Shown here piece after piece: positions 19,533 to 27,807 of a stretch of 64,000 bases of DNA. This DNA comes from Pseudomonas sp. WN033 (GTDB lineage: Bacteria > Pseudomonadota > Gammaproteobacteria > Pseudomonadales > Pseudomonadaceae), in NCBI GenBank assembly GCA_002287035.1, contig NSKG01000002.1, forward strand, positions 434,001 to 498,000, in the 5' to 3' direction. Under the pieces are notes generated by a model. That model did no database searches. It saw only the letters and a program-made list of their open reading frames with translations, and was not told the DNA's origin. Position numbers and translations under genes: made by a program. Numbering within the stretch: position 1 is the first letter of the stretch; every line of letters starts with the position of its first letter.

Positions 19533-21890
19533 TTATTCGCCGTTACGCAGTTTCTCCGGACGAATCAGGAAGCGTGCCAGAGCTGGCAGCAGCCACAGGG
19601 CACCGAACATGTTCCACAAGAACATGAAGGTCAGCAGGATGCCCATGTCAGCCTGGAACTTGATCGCCGAGAAAATCCAGGTCGCCACACCGATGGCCAG
19701 AGTGAAGCCGGTGAAGGTCACCGCCTTACCAGTGGTCTTCAGGGTCTCATAGTAGGCTTCCTGCAGCGGCAGGCCTTGACGCAGGTAGGTCTCCAGACGG
19801 CTGTAGATATAGATGCCGTAGTCGACACCGATCCCGACACCCAGAGCAATTACCGGCAAGGTCGCTACCTTCACGCCAATCCCCAGGAACGCCATCAGCG
19901 CATTGGCCAGGACCGAGGTCAGCGCCAGCGGGATGATGATACACAGTACCGCACGGATCGAACGGAAGGTGATCAGACACATGAAGATCACCACCGCGTA
20001 AACGGTCAGCAGCATCTTCAGCTGGGACTTCTCGATCACCACGTTGGTGGCAGCCTCGATACCGGCATTACCGGCAGCCAGCTTGAACTCCAGAGTCTCG
20101 GTGTTCTGCTCGGCAGCGAACGCCTCGACAGCAGCCGTGGCACGCTTGAGGGTATCGGCCTTGTGATCCTCCAGGAACACCATCACCGGTGCCAGCGAGC
20201 AATCGGAGTTGAACATGCCGGTCGGGGCACGGCTGATCGCGTTGTTCAGGTTGTCCTGGTTACGCGACAGCGCCTGCCACTTCAGGTTGCCCTCGTTGTT
20301 GCCCATGATCACCTGCTTGGCCACAGTCACCAGAGAAACGGTGGACTGAACGCCCGGCAGGTTGACCATCTTCCACTCCAACTGATCGATGGCATCCATG
20401 GTTTCGTAAGCCGAACACATTTCGGTCGGCGTACTGACCATGACCACCAGGATGTCGGAACTGGTCGAGTAGTTGCTGATGATGAAGTCGTTGTCGAGGT
20501 TGTAGCGTGAATCCGCCCGCAGTTCCGGAGCACCCGGGTCCAGGTCGCCGATCTCGACATTCTTGCCGTAATAGATACCGAAGCCAAAGGCCAGGATGGC
20601 CAGAACTACCGATACCGGGGCCACGGTCGGGTGAGCGAACTTGGCAACGGTCAGCCACATTTTCTGCGGACGTGCAGCCAGCTCACGCTTGCGCTTGACG
20701 GCGGCCTTGCTGATACCAATGTAGGACATCAGGATCGGCAACAGAATCAGGTTGGTGAGGATGATCACACCAACACCCACAGAGGCAGCGATACCCAGCT
20801 CGCGGATAACCTCGATCTCGATCAGCAGCAGGGTCACGAAACCTACGGCGTCGGACACCAGGGCCACGATACCCGGAATGTACAGAGCGCGGAATGCCCG
20901 ACGTGCGGCAGTGTTGGCGTCATCGGCGTGGGTATATTCGATCGCCATACCGTTGATGATCTGCACACCGTGGGAGATACCGATGGCAAAGACCAGGAAC
21001 GGCACCAGAATCGAGTACGGATCAAGCCCGAAGCCCATGCTGCGCAACAGACCCAACTGCCAGACAACAGCAATTACCGAGCAAACCAGGGTCGTCAGCG
21101 AGCTCTTGAGGCAGCGGGTAAACAGCAGCAGCAGGACAAAGGTGATCAGCAATGCGGCGCCGAAGAAACCAACGACCTTGATGATACCTTCGATCAGGTC
21201 ACCGACTTTCTTCGCGAAGCCGACGATGTGAACGCTGATGTTCGGGTTCTCACCCTGGAACTCGCTGCGAATTTTTTCTTCCAGCAGGCGCGAGAACTCG
21301 CCGTAATCCAGGCGGATCAGCTCGCTCTGGTTGTCCGGATTCGGATATGACTCCTGCAGCGGCACCTCGATGATGCTCGACTTGAAGTTGTTCGCTACCA
21401 GACGGCCAATTTCACCGGACTTGAGGATGTTCTCGCGCAGTTCCTCAAGATGCTCCTCGGTCAGATAGGCCGGCTGGTTGGCTACCGGACCACCGTCGAA
21501 ACCGTATTCGGTCACTGCGGTCCAGCGTACGTTCGGAGTCCACAGCGAACGCATGTTGGAACGGTCCACACCCGGCAGGAAGAACACCTCGTCGTTGATG
21601 CGCTTGAGGGTCTCCATGTACTCGGTAGAGAAGATATCGCCATCCTTGATCGCCACAGCGATCCGGATCGAGTTACCGAGACCGGACAGGTCATCCTGAT
21701 GCTCGATCATATTGACGATATAGGGGTGCTTGAGAGGAATCATCTTCTCGAAGCTGGTATCCGGCTTGACCTGGGCGGCCTGATAGCCGAAGAACAGGGT
21801 CAGCAGGGTAAACAACAACAACACGAAAATCCGGTTGTTGAAAATCAACCGCTCAATGAGTGGCGCGGTTTCCTGATGATGCTTGGACAT
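19533..21890 (-). CDS. RND superfamily (HAE3/MMPL-type) transporter
   Basis: 785-aa inner-membrane transporter, about three quarters the length of an AcrB-type pump, as expected for the HAE3/MMPL group. One helix at 25-40, a large periplasmic loop (DTSFEKMIPLKHPYI onward), five clustered helices, then the second half in the same order, with VIALGVGIGVDYGIYIYSR near residue 690 containing the charged residue of the proton path. AGGAG is well placed before the ATG. It is 27 bp downstream of a YCF48/BNR-repeat gene, a pairing often seen in pseudomonads near DUF1302 and DUF1329 genes, which are absent here. The cargo is unknown; hydrophobic lipid-like substrates are typical of relatives. Confidence 0.86.
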   Translation of the reverse strand: MSKHHQETAPLIERLIFNNRIFVLLLFTLLTLFFGYQAAQVKPDTSFEKMIPLKHPYIVNMIEHQDDLSGLGNSIRIAVAIKDGDIFSTEYMETLKRINDEVFFLPGVDRSNMRSLWTPNVRWTAVTEYGFDGGPVANQPAYLTEEHLEELRENILKSGEIGRLVANNFKSSIIEVPLQESYPNPDNQSELIRLDYGEFSRLLEEKIRSEFQGENPNISVHIVGFAKKVGDLIEGIIKVVGFFGAALLITFVLLLLFTRCLKSSLTTLVCSVIAVVWQLGLLRSMGFGLDPYSILVPFLVFAIGISHGVQIINGMAIEYTHADDANTAARRAFRALYIPGIVALVSDAVGFVTLLLIEIEVIRELGIAASVGVGVIILTNLILLPILMSYIGISKAAVKRKRELAARPQKMWLTVAKFAHPTVAPVSVVLAILAFGFGIYYGKNVEIGDLDPGAPELRADSRYNLDNDFIISNYSTSSDILVVMVSTPTEMCSAYETMDAIDQLEWKMVNLPGVQSTVSLVTVAKQVIMGNNEGNLKWQALSRNQDNLNNAISRAPTGMFNSDCSLAPVMVFLEDHKADTLKRATAAVEAFAAEQNTETLEFKLAAGNAGIEAATNVVIEKSQLKMLLTVYAVVIFMCLITFRSIRAVLCIIIPLALTSVLANALMAFLGIGVKVATLPVIALGVGIGVDYGIYIYSRLETYLRQGLPLQEAYYETLKTTGKAVTFTGFTLAIGVATWIFSAIKFQADMGILLTFMFLWNMFGALWLLPALARFLIRPEKLRNGE

Positions 21891-21917
21891 CCAGTATCTC
21901 CTGGCGCTTAATTATTA

Positions 21918-23042
21918 TCAGTTGCCTGGGTTCAGACCGTTGGCAGCGGCTTTCATGGCGCCGCGCTGACCGAGCAGCAACACACTGCCATCTGGCAGCG
22001 GCTTGGCCGAGGCCAGAGCCATGCGATCGGGACGGGTCATAACCTCGAAGCTACGACCATTATCGTTGCTGGACACCACAGTCCCGCCCAGACCGACCAC
22101 CACCAGGCGACCGTCATCGGAGAAGTGACCACCGGACAGAGTCGCTTCCAGCGGACCGTTGTTCGGCGTATTCAGCTCAACTTGCTCCCAGGTGTCACCA
22201 AAATCATCGGAGCGGTACATGTTGCCACGCAGGCCCCAGGTCAGGACAACTTCGGGCTCGGTGGTGCCGGACACGCCGAACCAGGAACCGTCATAGGGCA
22301 AGTCTTCGAGGGTTTCCCAGGTATCGCCGAAATCAAAGGAGCGGTACATGGTGCCCATTTCACCAACCAAGAACAGGCCGGTGTCGGGAATGGCAGAGAT
22401 GGCGTTGTAGTGGAAGCCGTCTTCGTTGTCGATATCGAAAGACACATCATCCCAGTTCTGGCCACCATCGTCGGTACGCAGGAAGATGCCATAGGCGCCG
22501 ACTGCAAAACCGGTCTGGGCGTCACGGAACCAGACATCCATCAACGGCCGCTCAAGCAAGGAGTCCACTTCGTCCGGGTCGGACAACGCCGGATCCCGGT
22601 ACTGCAGCTCCCAGCTTTCGCCACCGTCGCTGCTGTGCAGGATCAGAGCATCGTGCCCCACGGCCCAGCCGTGTTGCTCATCGGCGAAATATACCGCCGT
22701 GAGCACCTGGCGCACCGGCGACGGGGCCTGGGTCCAGGTCTGACCGTTGTCATCGGAATAGACGATGTGACCGCGGGTGCCTACGGCAACCAGACGATCA
22801 CCGGCACGCGCGACATCCAGCAGCAGAGTGCGATGGGCAATGGCAGACATCACAGCGGGTTGAACATCATCGAGAGTGGGCTGAGCATGAGCCACGGCGA
22901 CGGGCAGACAGGTCAAGGCGGTCGAGAGGCCCAGAGCCGTCAGGATCTGACGAGATAACGATAGTTTACGCCCGCTGCCAGGTTGGCCGCCGTGGCGGGC
23001 CTGAGCATAGGACGGAGCGTGCCGCTCGATGGGCTCACGCAT
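21918..23042 (-). CDS. YCF48/BNR-repeat beta-propeller protein
   Basis: Exported 374-aa protein from the ATG at 23042, which follows GGGGGAA; a GTG 10 codons earlier (23072) is also possible. After a basic N-terminal region and a signal segment (ILTALGLSTALTCLPVAVAHA) come repeated BNR/Asp-box units such as SDDNGQTW, SSDGGESWE, TDDGGQNWD, SFDFGDTWE, SDDFGDTWE and SNDNGRSFE. These build a propeller like the photosystem II assembly factor YCF48. Linked to the RND transporter downstream; it probably supports that transporter in the periplasm. Two hairpins lie in the upstream leader. Confidence 0.85.
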   Translation of the reverse strand: MREPIERHAPSYAQARHGGQPGSGRKLSLSRQILTALGLSTALTCLPVAVAHAQPTLDDVQPAVMSAIAHRTLLLDVARAGDRLVAVGTRGHIVYSDDNGQTWTQAPSPVRQVLTAVYFADEQHGWAVGHDALILHSSDGGESWELQYRDPALSDPDEVDSLLERPLMDVWFRDAQTGFAVGAYGIFLRTDDGGQNWDDVSFDIDNEDGFHYNAISAIPDTGLFLVGEMGTMYRSFDFGDTWETLEDLPYDGSWFGVSGTTEPEVVLTWGLRGNMYRSDDFGDTWEQVELNTPNNGPLEATLSGGHFSDDGRLVVVGLGGTVVSSNDNGRSFEVMTRPDRMALASAKPLPDGSVLLLGQRGAMKAAANGLNPGN

Positions 23043-23072
23043 ACACCATTCCCCCTTATTCTTATAGGACAC

Positions 23073-23152
23073 CCTGCCTCGGGGCAGGACATATTATGAA
23101 CCTCGTACGCGGGATACCGGCCATACACAGCTGGCCAGCGGCTATCCCGAGG
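23073..23152 (-). promoter_or_regulatory. structured leader upstream of the YCF48-type gene
   Basis: Two hairpins: CCTGCC/GGCAGG around a 4-base loop at 23073-23088, and a longer structure at 23101-23152 in which CGGGATA pairs with TATCCCG and encloses GGCCA/TGGCC with an 8-base loop. Being inverted repeats they can form on either strand; the minus-strand transcript of the YCF48-RND operon would carry them just before its start codon. The role is unknown. Confidence 0.4.
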
Positions 23153-23267
23153 CTCACTAATACTAACGGGGTTGGGCAACCCCTGCCAACGGCGCTTGGT
23201 TATCTTTTGTTAATCACGTCAATGATGGGGAGTGTCTCAGGACGGTGCAAACCCGGTGTTTTGCCGA

Positions 23268-23296
23268 CGCCAGCCCCTGGCTATTCAAGCCAGGGA
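23268..23296 (-). terminator. terminator overlapping the end of pepN
   Basis: On the minus strand, CCCTGGCT / AGCCAGGGG pair around TGAAT, so the last codons and stop of pepN form part of the stem. Confidence 0.6.
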
Positions 23297-25936
23297 CTTG
23301 CTGACCACCTCATAAACGTCTGGCGACAGCCCCTCAAGCGCCATAATGCGCTCCAGCTCGGCGCGCATCAGGCCTTGCCGGGCACTGTCGAACTTGCGCC
23401 AGCGGGTCAACGGCGTGGTCAGGCGCGAGGCAATCTGCGGGTTCAGCGCGTTCAGCTCGATGATTCGCTCGGCCAGGAAGCGGTAACCTGCCCCATCGGC
23501 GCGATGAAAACCGATCAGGTTCTGGTTGGCGAAGGCGCCAATCAGCGCCCGGACCTTGTTCGGGTTGCGCAGATTGAAGGCCGGATGCTGCATCAGCGCT
23601 TCGACCCGCTCCAGCGCGCCCGACAACCCGCAGATGGCCTGCACGCTGAACCACTGGTCCATGACCAGAGGATAGCCCTGCCAGCGCTCGGCAAACTGGG
23701 CCAGCGCCGCCTGCTTGGCCTCCTCGAACGGTGAGTTGACCAGCGCCACCAGCGCTGCCTGGCGATCGGTCATGTTATTGGCCTCGACAAACTGGCGCAC
23801 ACAGGCCGCCAGCATGTCGTCGCCGGCCTCGATCATCAGGTAACCGAGCAAGGTATTCTTCAGACTGCGCCGCGCCATGGCGGTCGCCTCGGCACTGTAG
23901 GGCTCAGCGACATTCAGTTGCCGCCAGCGCGCCAGCATCTCGCTGCGTAGCGCCAGGGCCAGCTCACGCCGCAGCGTCTCGCGCACCAGATGGATCGCCT
24001 CGACATCTGCCACCTCGGCCAGTTCGACCAGATAGGCTTCAGACGGCAGACGCAGCATCTCTGCCACCATCGCCGGATCCAGTGCGTTATCGGCCAGCAG
24101 AGTGCGGTAAACCTCGATCAACCGCTGATCCGCCAGCAACGGGCGGCCAGCCCGATGAATATCGACCAAGCCTTGCATCACATCCACCGCCAGGGCCTGA
24201 CAGGCTTCCCAGCGGTTGAAGCCATCGGGGTCATGCTTGGCGAGGAACACCCGGTCATCGCGACTGTAGGGATAGTTCAGCTTCACCGGCGCGGAGAAGC
24301 CGCGCAACAGTGATGGCAGCGGCTCTTCGGCAAGTCCCTCGAAAGTGAACACCTGCTCGGCCTCGGTCAGCGCCAGTACCGTTTCGTTACCACGTGCGGC
24401 AGACTCACCCACCAGCTTCAGTGGCATTTCCTGGCCTTCGCTGTCCAGCAGTGCCATGCGCAGAGGAATCACGAAGGGCAGTTTCTCGCTTTGACCGGGG
24501 GTCGGCGGGCAGCTTTGCTTGCACAGCAGGCTAAACTGACCAGTGGCGGCATCCCAGTGACTGTGAACCTCCAGCCGCGGTGTGCCGGCCTGACTGTACC
24601 AGCGTTTGAACTGGCTGAAATCCAGGCCGTTGGCATCTTCCAGCGCCTTGACGAAGTCATCGCAGGTCACTGCCTGGCCGTCATGACGCTCAAAATACAG
24701 GTCAGTGCCCTTGCGAAAGCCCTCGGCCCCGCACAGGGTGTGCAGCATGCGCACCACTTCGGCACCCTTCTCGTAGACCGTCAGGGTGTAGAAGTTGGAA
24801 ATCTCGATAAAGGAATCCGGGCGCACCGGATGGGCCATCGGGCCGGCATCCTCGGCGAACTGGTTGGCGCGCAGGAAGGTTACGTCCTCAATACGTTTGA
24901 CCGTGCGCGAGTTCATGTCGGCGCTGAACTCGGCATCGCGGAACACGGTGAAGCCTTCCTTGAGAGATAGCTGGAACCAGTCGCGGCAGGTGACGCGGTT
25001 ACCCGACCAGTTGTGGAAGTATTCATGCGCGACTACTGCCTCGACCCGCTGGAACGCCAGATCGGTGGCGGTATCGGGGTGGGCCAGTACGCAACTGGAG
25101 TTGAAGATGTTCAACCCCTTGTTTTCCATCGCCCCCATGTTGAAGTCGTTGACCGCGACGATCATGAAGATGTCCAGGTCATACTCGCGGCCATAGACTT
25201 CCTCATCCCAGCGCATCGAGCGCTTCAGGCTGTCCATTGCATGCCCGCACTGCTCGCGATTTTCCGGCTCGACATAGATGCGCAGGTCGATTTCCCGCCC
25301 GTTCATGGTGGCGAAGCTGTCCTGGATCAGCACCAGGTCACCAGCCACCAGGGCAAACAGATAGGCCGGTTTGGGGAACGGATCTTCCCAGGTCGCCCAG
25401 TGACGACCACCCTCATGCTCACCAGAGGCAATCGGGTTACCGTTGGATAACAGCACCGGATAGTCGCCCTTGTCCGCAACCACCGTAGTGGTAAAGCGGC
25501 TCATCACATCCGGGCGATCCAGATAATAGGTAATCTTGCGAAAGCCCTCGGCTTCGCACTGGGTGCAGAACATGCCACCGGACTTGTACAGGCCCTCCAG
25601 CGCAGTGTTGTTCTGCGGCTCGATACGCGTGGTCATCGCCAGCTCGAACTGCGCGCTGGTCGGCTGCAGGCTCAGACTGTGGGCATCCACCCGATAGTCA
25701 CCTTCGGCCAGCGGCTGGTCATCCAGCGCAGCGCTCAACAACTGCAACTGCTGACCGTCCAGCACCAGTGGCGGCAAGGTTTTCTGCGGTTTGTCGGCAT
25801 TCAGGCGCAGCGCCAGCCGACTATGCACCAGGGCATGATCCTCGAACAACTCGAAGGTTAAGTGGGTCTCGTCGATCCAGTAGTCAGGCTGCTGGTAATC
25901 CTTGAGGTAGATGGTCTTCGGTTGTTCGGTACGCAT
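23285..25936 (-). CDS. pepN: aminopeptidase N (M1 family)
   Basis: Cytoplasmic zinc aminopeptidase, 883 aa, that removes N-terminal residues from peptides. Substrate-anchoring GAMEN is at 268-272, the zinc motif HEYFH at 304-308, and the third ligand E327 in LSLKEG, all at the expected spacing. Length matches the gammaproteobacterial enzyme (about 870-885 aa) and the C-terminal helical domain is complete. GAGGAA precedes the ATG at 25936. It is the third gene of a minus-strand operon after the YeaC-like and DUF2797 genes, with a 9-bp gap to the latter. Confidence 0.95.
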   Translation of the reverse strand: MRTEQPKTIYLKDYQQPDYWIDETHLTFELFEDHALVHSRLALRLNADKPQKTLPPLVLDGQQLQLLSAALDDQPLAEGDYRVDAHSLSLQPTSAQFELAMTTRIEPQNNTALEGLYKSGGMFCTQCEAEGFRKITYYLDRPDVMSRFTTTVVADKGDYPVLLSNGNPIASGEHEGGRHWATWEDPFPKPAYLFALVAGDLVLIQDSFATMNGREIDLRIYVEPENREQCGHAMDSLKRSMRWDEEVYGREYDLDIFMIVAVNDFNMGAMENKGLNIFNSSCVLAHPDTATDLAFQRVEAVVAHEYFHNWSGNRVTCRDWFQLSLKEGFTVFRDAEFSADMNSRTVKRIEDVTFLRANQFAEDAGPMAHPVRPDSFIEISNFYTLTVYEKGAEVVRMLHTLCGAEGFRKGTDLYFERHDGQAVTCDDFVKALEDANGLDFSQFKRWYSQAGTPRLEVHSHWDAATGQFSLLCKQSCPPTPGQSEKLPFVIPLRMALLDSEGQEMPLKLVGESAARGNETVLALTEAEQVFTFEGLAEEPLPSLLRGFSAPVKLNYPYSRDDRVFLAKHDPDGFNRWEACQALAVDVMQGLVDIHRAGRPLLADQRLIEVYRTLLADNALDPAMVAEMLRLPSEAYLVELAEVADVEAIHLVRETLRRELALALRSEMLARWRQLNVAEPYSAEATAMARRSLKNTLLGYLMIEAGDDMLAACVRQFVEANNMTDRQAALVALVNSPFEEAKQAALAQFAERWQGYPLVMDQWFSVQAICGLSGALERVEALMQHPAFNLRNPNKVRALIGAFANQNLIGFHRADGAGYRFLAERIIELNALNPQIASRLTTPLTRWRKFDSARQGLMRAELERIMALEGLSPDVYEVVSKSLA

Positions 25937-25945
25937 GGTGGTTCC

Positions 25946-26779
25946 TCAACTGACACTGACCGACAAACTGTAGGCCGTGTACTTGCGAATATTGATGACA
26001 GCGGTGTCGAGCAGCAGATACTGACCCTTGATGCCGAGCAGCGTGCCTTCAAGCAGCGGCTCCTTGTCGAGATTGGCCGACTGCGGTTTGGCGGCATACT
26101 CCAGCACCGGATAACGGATCTCCAGGGGCTCGGCATCACTCAGCAACTGAATGGCCTGCAGACCGAAGCGCTGCTGCAACTCGCTGATGCCAGCCTGGGC
26201 GTTGTCCAGCAGGCGATCACGCTCGGCCAACAGATCCAGCGGCTCAGGCTCACCCTTGAGCAACGCTCGCCAGTTGGTCTTGTCCGCCACCTGCTGACGC
26301 AGCAGGTCCTCGACCAGCCCGGATTGCTGGCGCGTGGCTACGCGCAGAATCGGCAGCGCTTGGCTGGCACCCTGATCGATCCAGCGCGTTGGTACTTGGG
26401 TCGCCCGGGTGATGCCGACCTTGAGCCCGGAAGAGTTGGCCAGGTAGACGATATGATCAGTCATGCAGAACTGCTCACCCCAGGCCGGCTCGCGGCAGGT
26501 GCCCTGGTCGTAATGACATTTCTCCGGGCTCATGATGCAGCTATCGCACTGCGCCAGCTTGGTAAAACAGGGGTAGCAATAGCCCTGACTAAAGCTTTTT
26601 TTGGTCTTGCGCCCACAATGAGTGCAGTGGATTGCGCCCAGCGCTTGCAGGCGCAGGGTCTTGCCCAGGCATTCGTTGAGAGGCAAGCGCTGATCGCCGA
26701 TCGGCAGGCTGTAGCGTACTGGCGCCTCAAGCTCACCAACCAGCTTGCTGACACTGCCTTCACCACTGAGAAACGCCAT
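25946..26779 (-). CDS. DUF2797 domain-containing protein with cysteine cluster
   Basis: 277-aa protein of unknown function matching DUF2797. A cysteine-rich centre (about residues 58-110) contains CTHCGRK, CYPC, CDSC and further Cys residues at MSPEKC and GTC, which probably bind zinc. Downstream is HIVYLANSSGLKVGITR, resembling a GIY-YIG-like core (VYLA...KVGIT). The ATG at 26779 overlaps the stop of the upstream gene as TGATG, so the two are translationally coupled. Homologues usually sit beside pepN in pseudomonads; no function has been assigned, and a nucleic-acid role is only a guess. Confidence 0.82.
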   Translation of the reverse strand: MAFLSGEGSVSKLVGELEAPVRYSLPIGDQRLPLNECLGKTLRLQALGAIHCTHCGRKTKKSFSQGYCYPCFTKLAQCDSCIMSPEKCHYDQGTCREPAWGEQFCMTDHIVYLANSSGLKVGITRATQVPTRWIDQGASQALPILRVATRQQSGLVEDLLRQQVADKTNWRALLKGEPEPLDLLAERDRLLDNAQAGISELQQRFGLQAIQLLSDAEPLEIRYPVLEYAAKPQSANLDKEPLLEGTLLGIKGQYLLLDTAVINIRKYTAYSLSVSVS

Positions 26780-27045
26780 CAGTGCAGGGTGCTCGAGCCG
26801 GTGGAAAACAGGATATTGGGAATTTCCTTGTCCTGCGACTTGCAGCCCTGCGGCCCCATATAGCCAGTACGCTCTTCTTCGGGCAGGTTGTCGGTTTCCC
26901 AGGCGATCATTGCCTGTAGACACAGTTCCTTCTGCTCCTGGGTCAGCTTGCGCCCATCCGGCCACTTGCCGATTTCCACTGCCGTCTTGAGACTCGCATA
27001 GACGTCGGGAGTGATGCTGCGCAACATGTCGAGGAAGGTGGTCAT
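26779..27045 (-). CDS. YeaC family (DUF1315) protein
   Basis: Small 88-aa protein. MTTFLDMLRSITPDVYASLK at the start and GKWPDGRKLTQEQKELCLQA, WE-x6-EERTGYM-GPQ-C later are features of the YeaC/DUF1315 family. The ATG at 27045 follows GGAG and is preferred over a start 10 codons upstream. First gene of the operon with DUF2797 and pepN. Function unknown. Confidence 0.82.
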   Translation of the reverse strand: MTTFLDMLRSITPDVYASLKTAVEIGKWPDGRKLTQEQKELCLQAMIAWETDNLPEEERTGYMGPQGCKSQDKEIPNILFSTGSSTLH

Positions 27046-27175
27046 GGAAGACTCCGGGGGAATGGCGAAAAACAAGGAGGTATTCTAGGGAATGGTGGAG
27101 CGACAAGCTACAAGCACACACCGATGACCGGTGAACATTGGCAGCTACAAGCTCTGCCTCGCGGGTTTAACCTGA

Positions 27176-27204
27176 TTGAAACAATTATATACAAGTGCTA
27201 GATT
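27176..27204 (+). promoter_or_regulatory. sigma-70-type promoter of the DUF3015 gene
   Basis: TTGAAA (27176-27181), a 17-base spacer and TAGATT (27199-27204) are well placed to give a leader of about 26 bases before the ATG at 27237. Confidence 0.4.
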
Positions 27205-27236
27205 CCATCGTTCGTTCACATCAATGGAAAGTAAAC

Positions 27237-27725
27237 ATGAAACGGATCTTGCTCGGTTCTCTCCTCGCTGCTGCCTCCCTCAATGCTTTTGCCACCGCTC
27301 CTGGCGGTCCTGGTTGTGGCTGGGGCAACATGCTGTTTGAAGGACAAAGCGGCCTGCCCTCGCACCTGGTAGCCTCAATTACCAACGGTACTTCGGGTAA
27401 CGCCACCTTTGGCATGACCTCCGGCACCAACGGTTGCGATACCAGTGGCAAGCTGGCCTATAACGGCAAGTCGATGCTGGTTCTCGGCAGCATCATGAAC
27501 GAGCTGTCAGAAGATATGGCTCGCGGTGAAGGCGAAGCACTGACAACCTATGCCGTCATCCTTGGCGTTCAGCCAGAAGACCGCGCCCACTTCGCAGCAG
27601 TTACCAGCCAGCACTTCAACGAGATTTTCTCTGCGGCCGACATCACTGCCGAGCAAGTGCATCAGGCCACCCTGAATGTGCTGAGCAATGACGCCATTCT
27701 GGCCAAGTACGCCGAGCAAGCCTAA
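27237..27725 (+). CDS. DUF3015 family exported protein
   Basis: 162-aa periplasmic protein of unknown function. A clean signal peptide (MKRILLGSLLAAASLNAFA) is followed by the DUF3015 pattern APGGPGCGWGNMLFEGQSG, then NGTSGNATFGMTSGTNGCD, with paired cysteines, and a helical C-terminal half (LSEDMARGEGEAL...). The ATG at 27237 is chosen because it begins the signal peptide. It lies upstream of the Lnb/DUF4105 gene, separated by a terminator. The family is common in pseudomonads. Confidence 0.85.
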   Translation: MKRILLGSLLAAASLNAFATAPGGPGCGWGNMLFEGQSGLPSHLVASITNGTSGNATFGMTSGTNGCDTSGKLAYNGKSMLVLGSIMNELSEDMARGEGEALTTYAVILGVQPEDRAHFAAVTSQHFNEIFSAADITAEQVHQATLNVLSNDAILAKYAEQA

Positions 27726-27738
27726 GCGTTCTGACCCA

Positions 27739-27785
27739 CACAAGGCCTGAGCACCTGCTCGGGCCTTGTGCGTCCACCTTTTTCC
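27739..27785 (+). terminator. terminator of the DUF3015 gene
   Basis: CACAAGGCC / GGCCTTGTG with an extended inner stem (GAGC/GCTC), followed by a T-rich stretch at 27778-27783. It separates DUF3015 from the DUF4105 gene. Confidence 0.75.
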
Positions 27786-27807
27786 GCCCTCTTCATTGCA
27801 ATCTTAT

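Noticed and set aside
23183-23199. Possible sigma-54 element (minus-strand TTGGCAGGGGTTGCC)
   Set aside because: The GG and GC are only 8 bases apart; sigma-54 needs 10.
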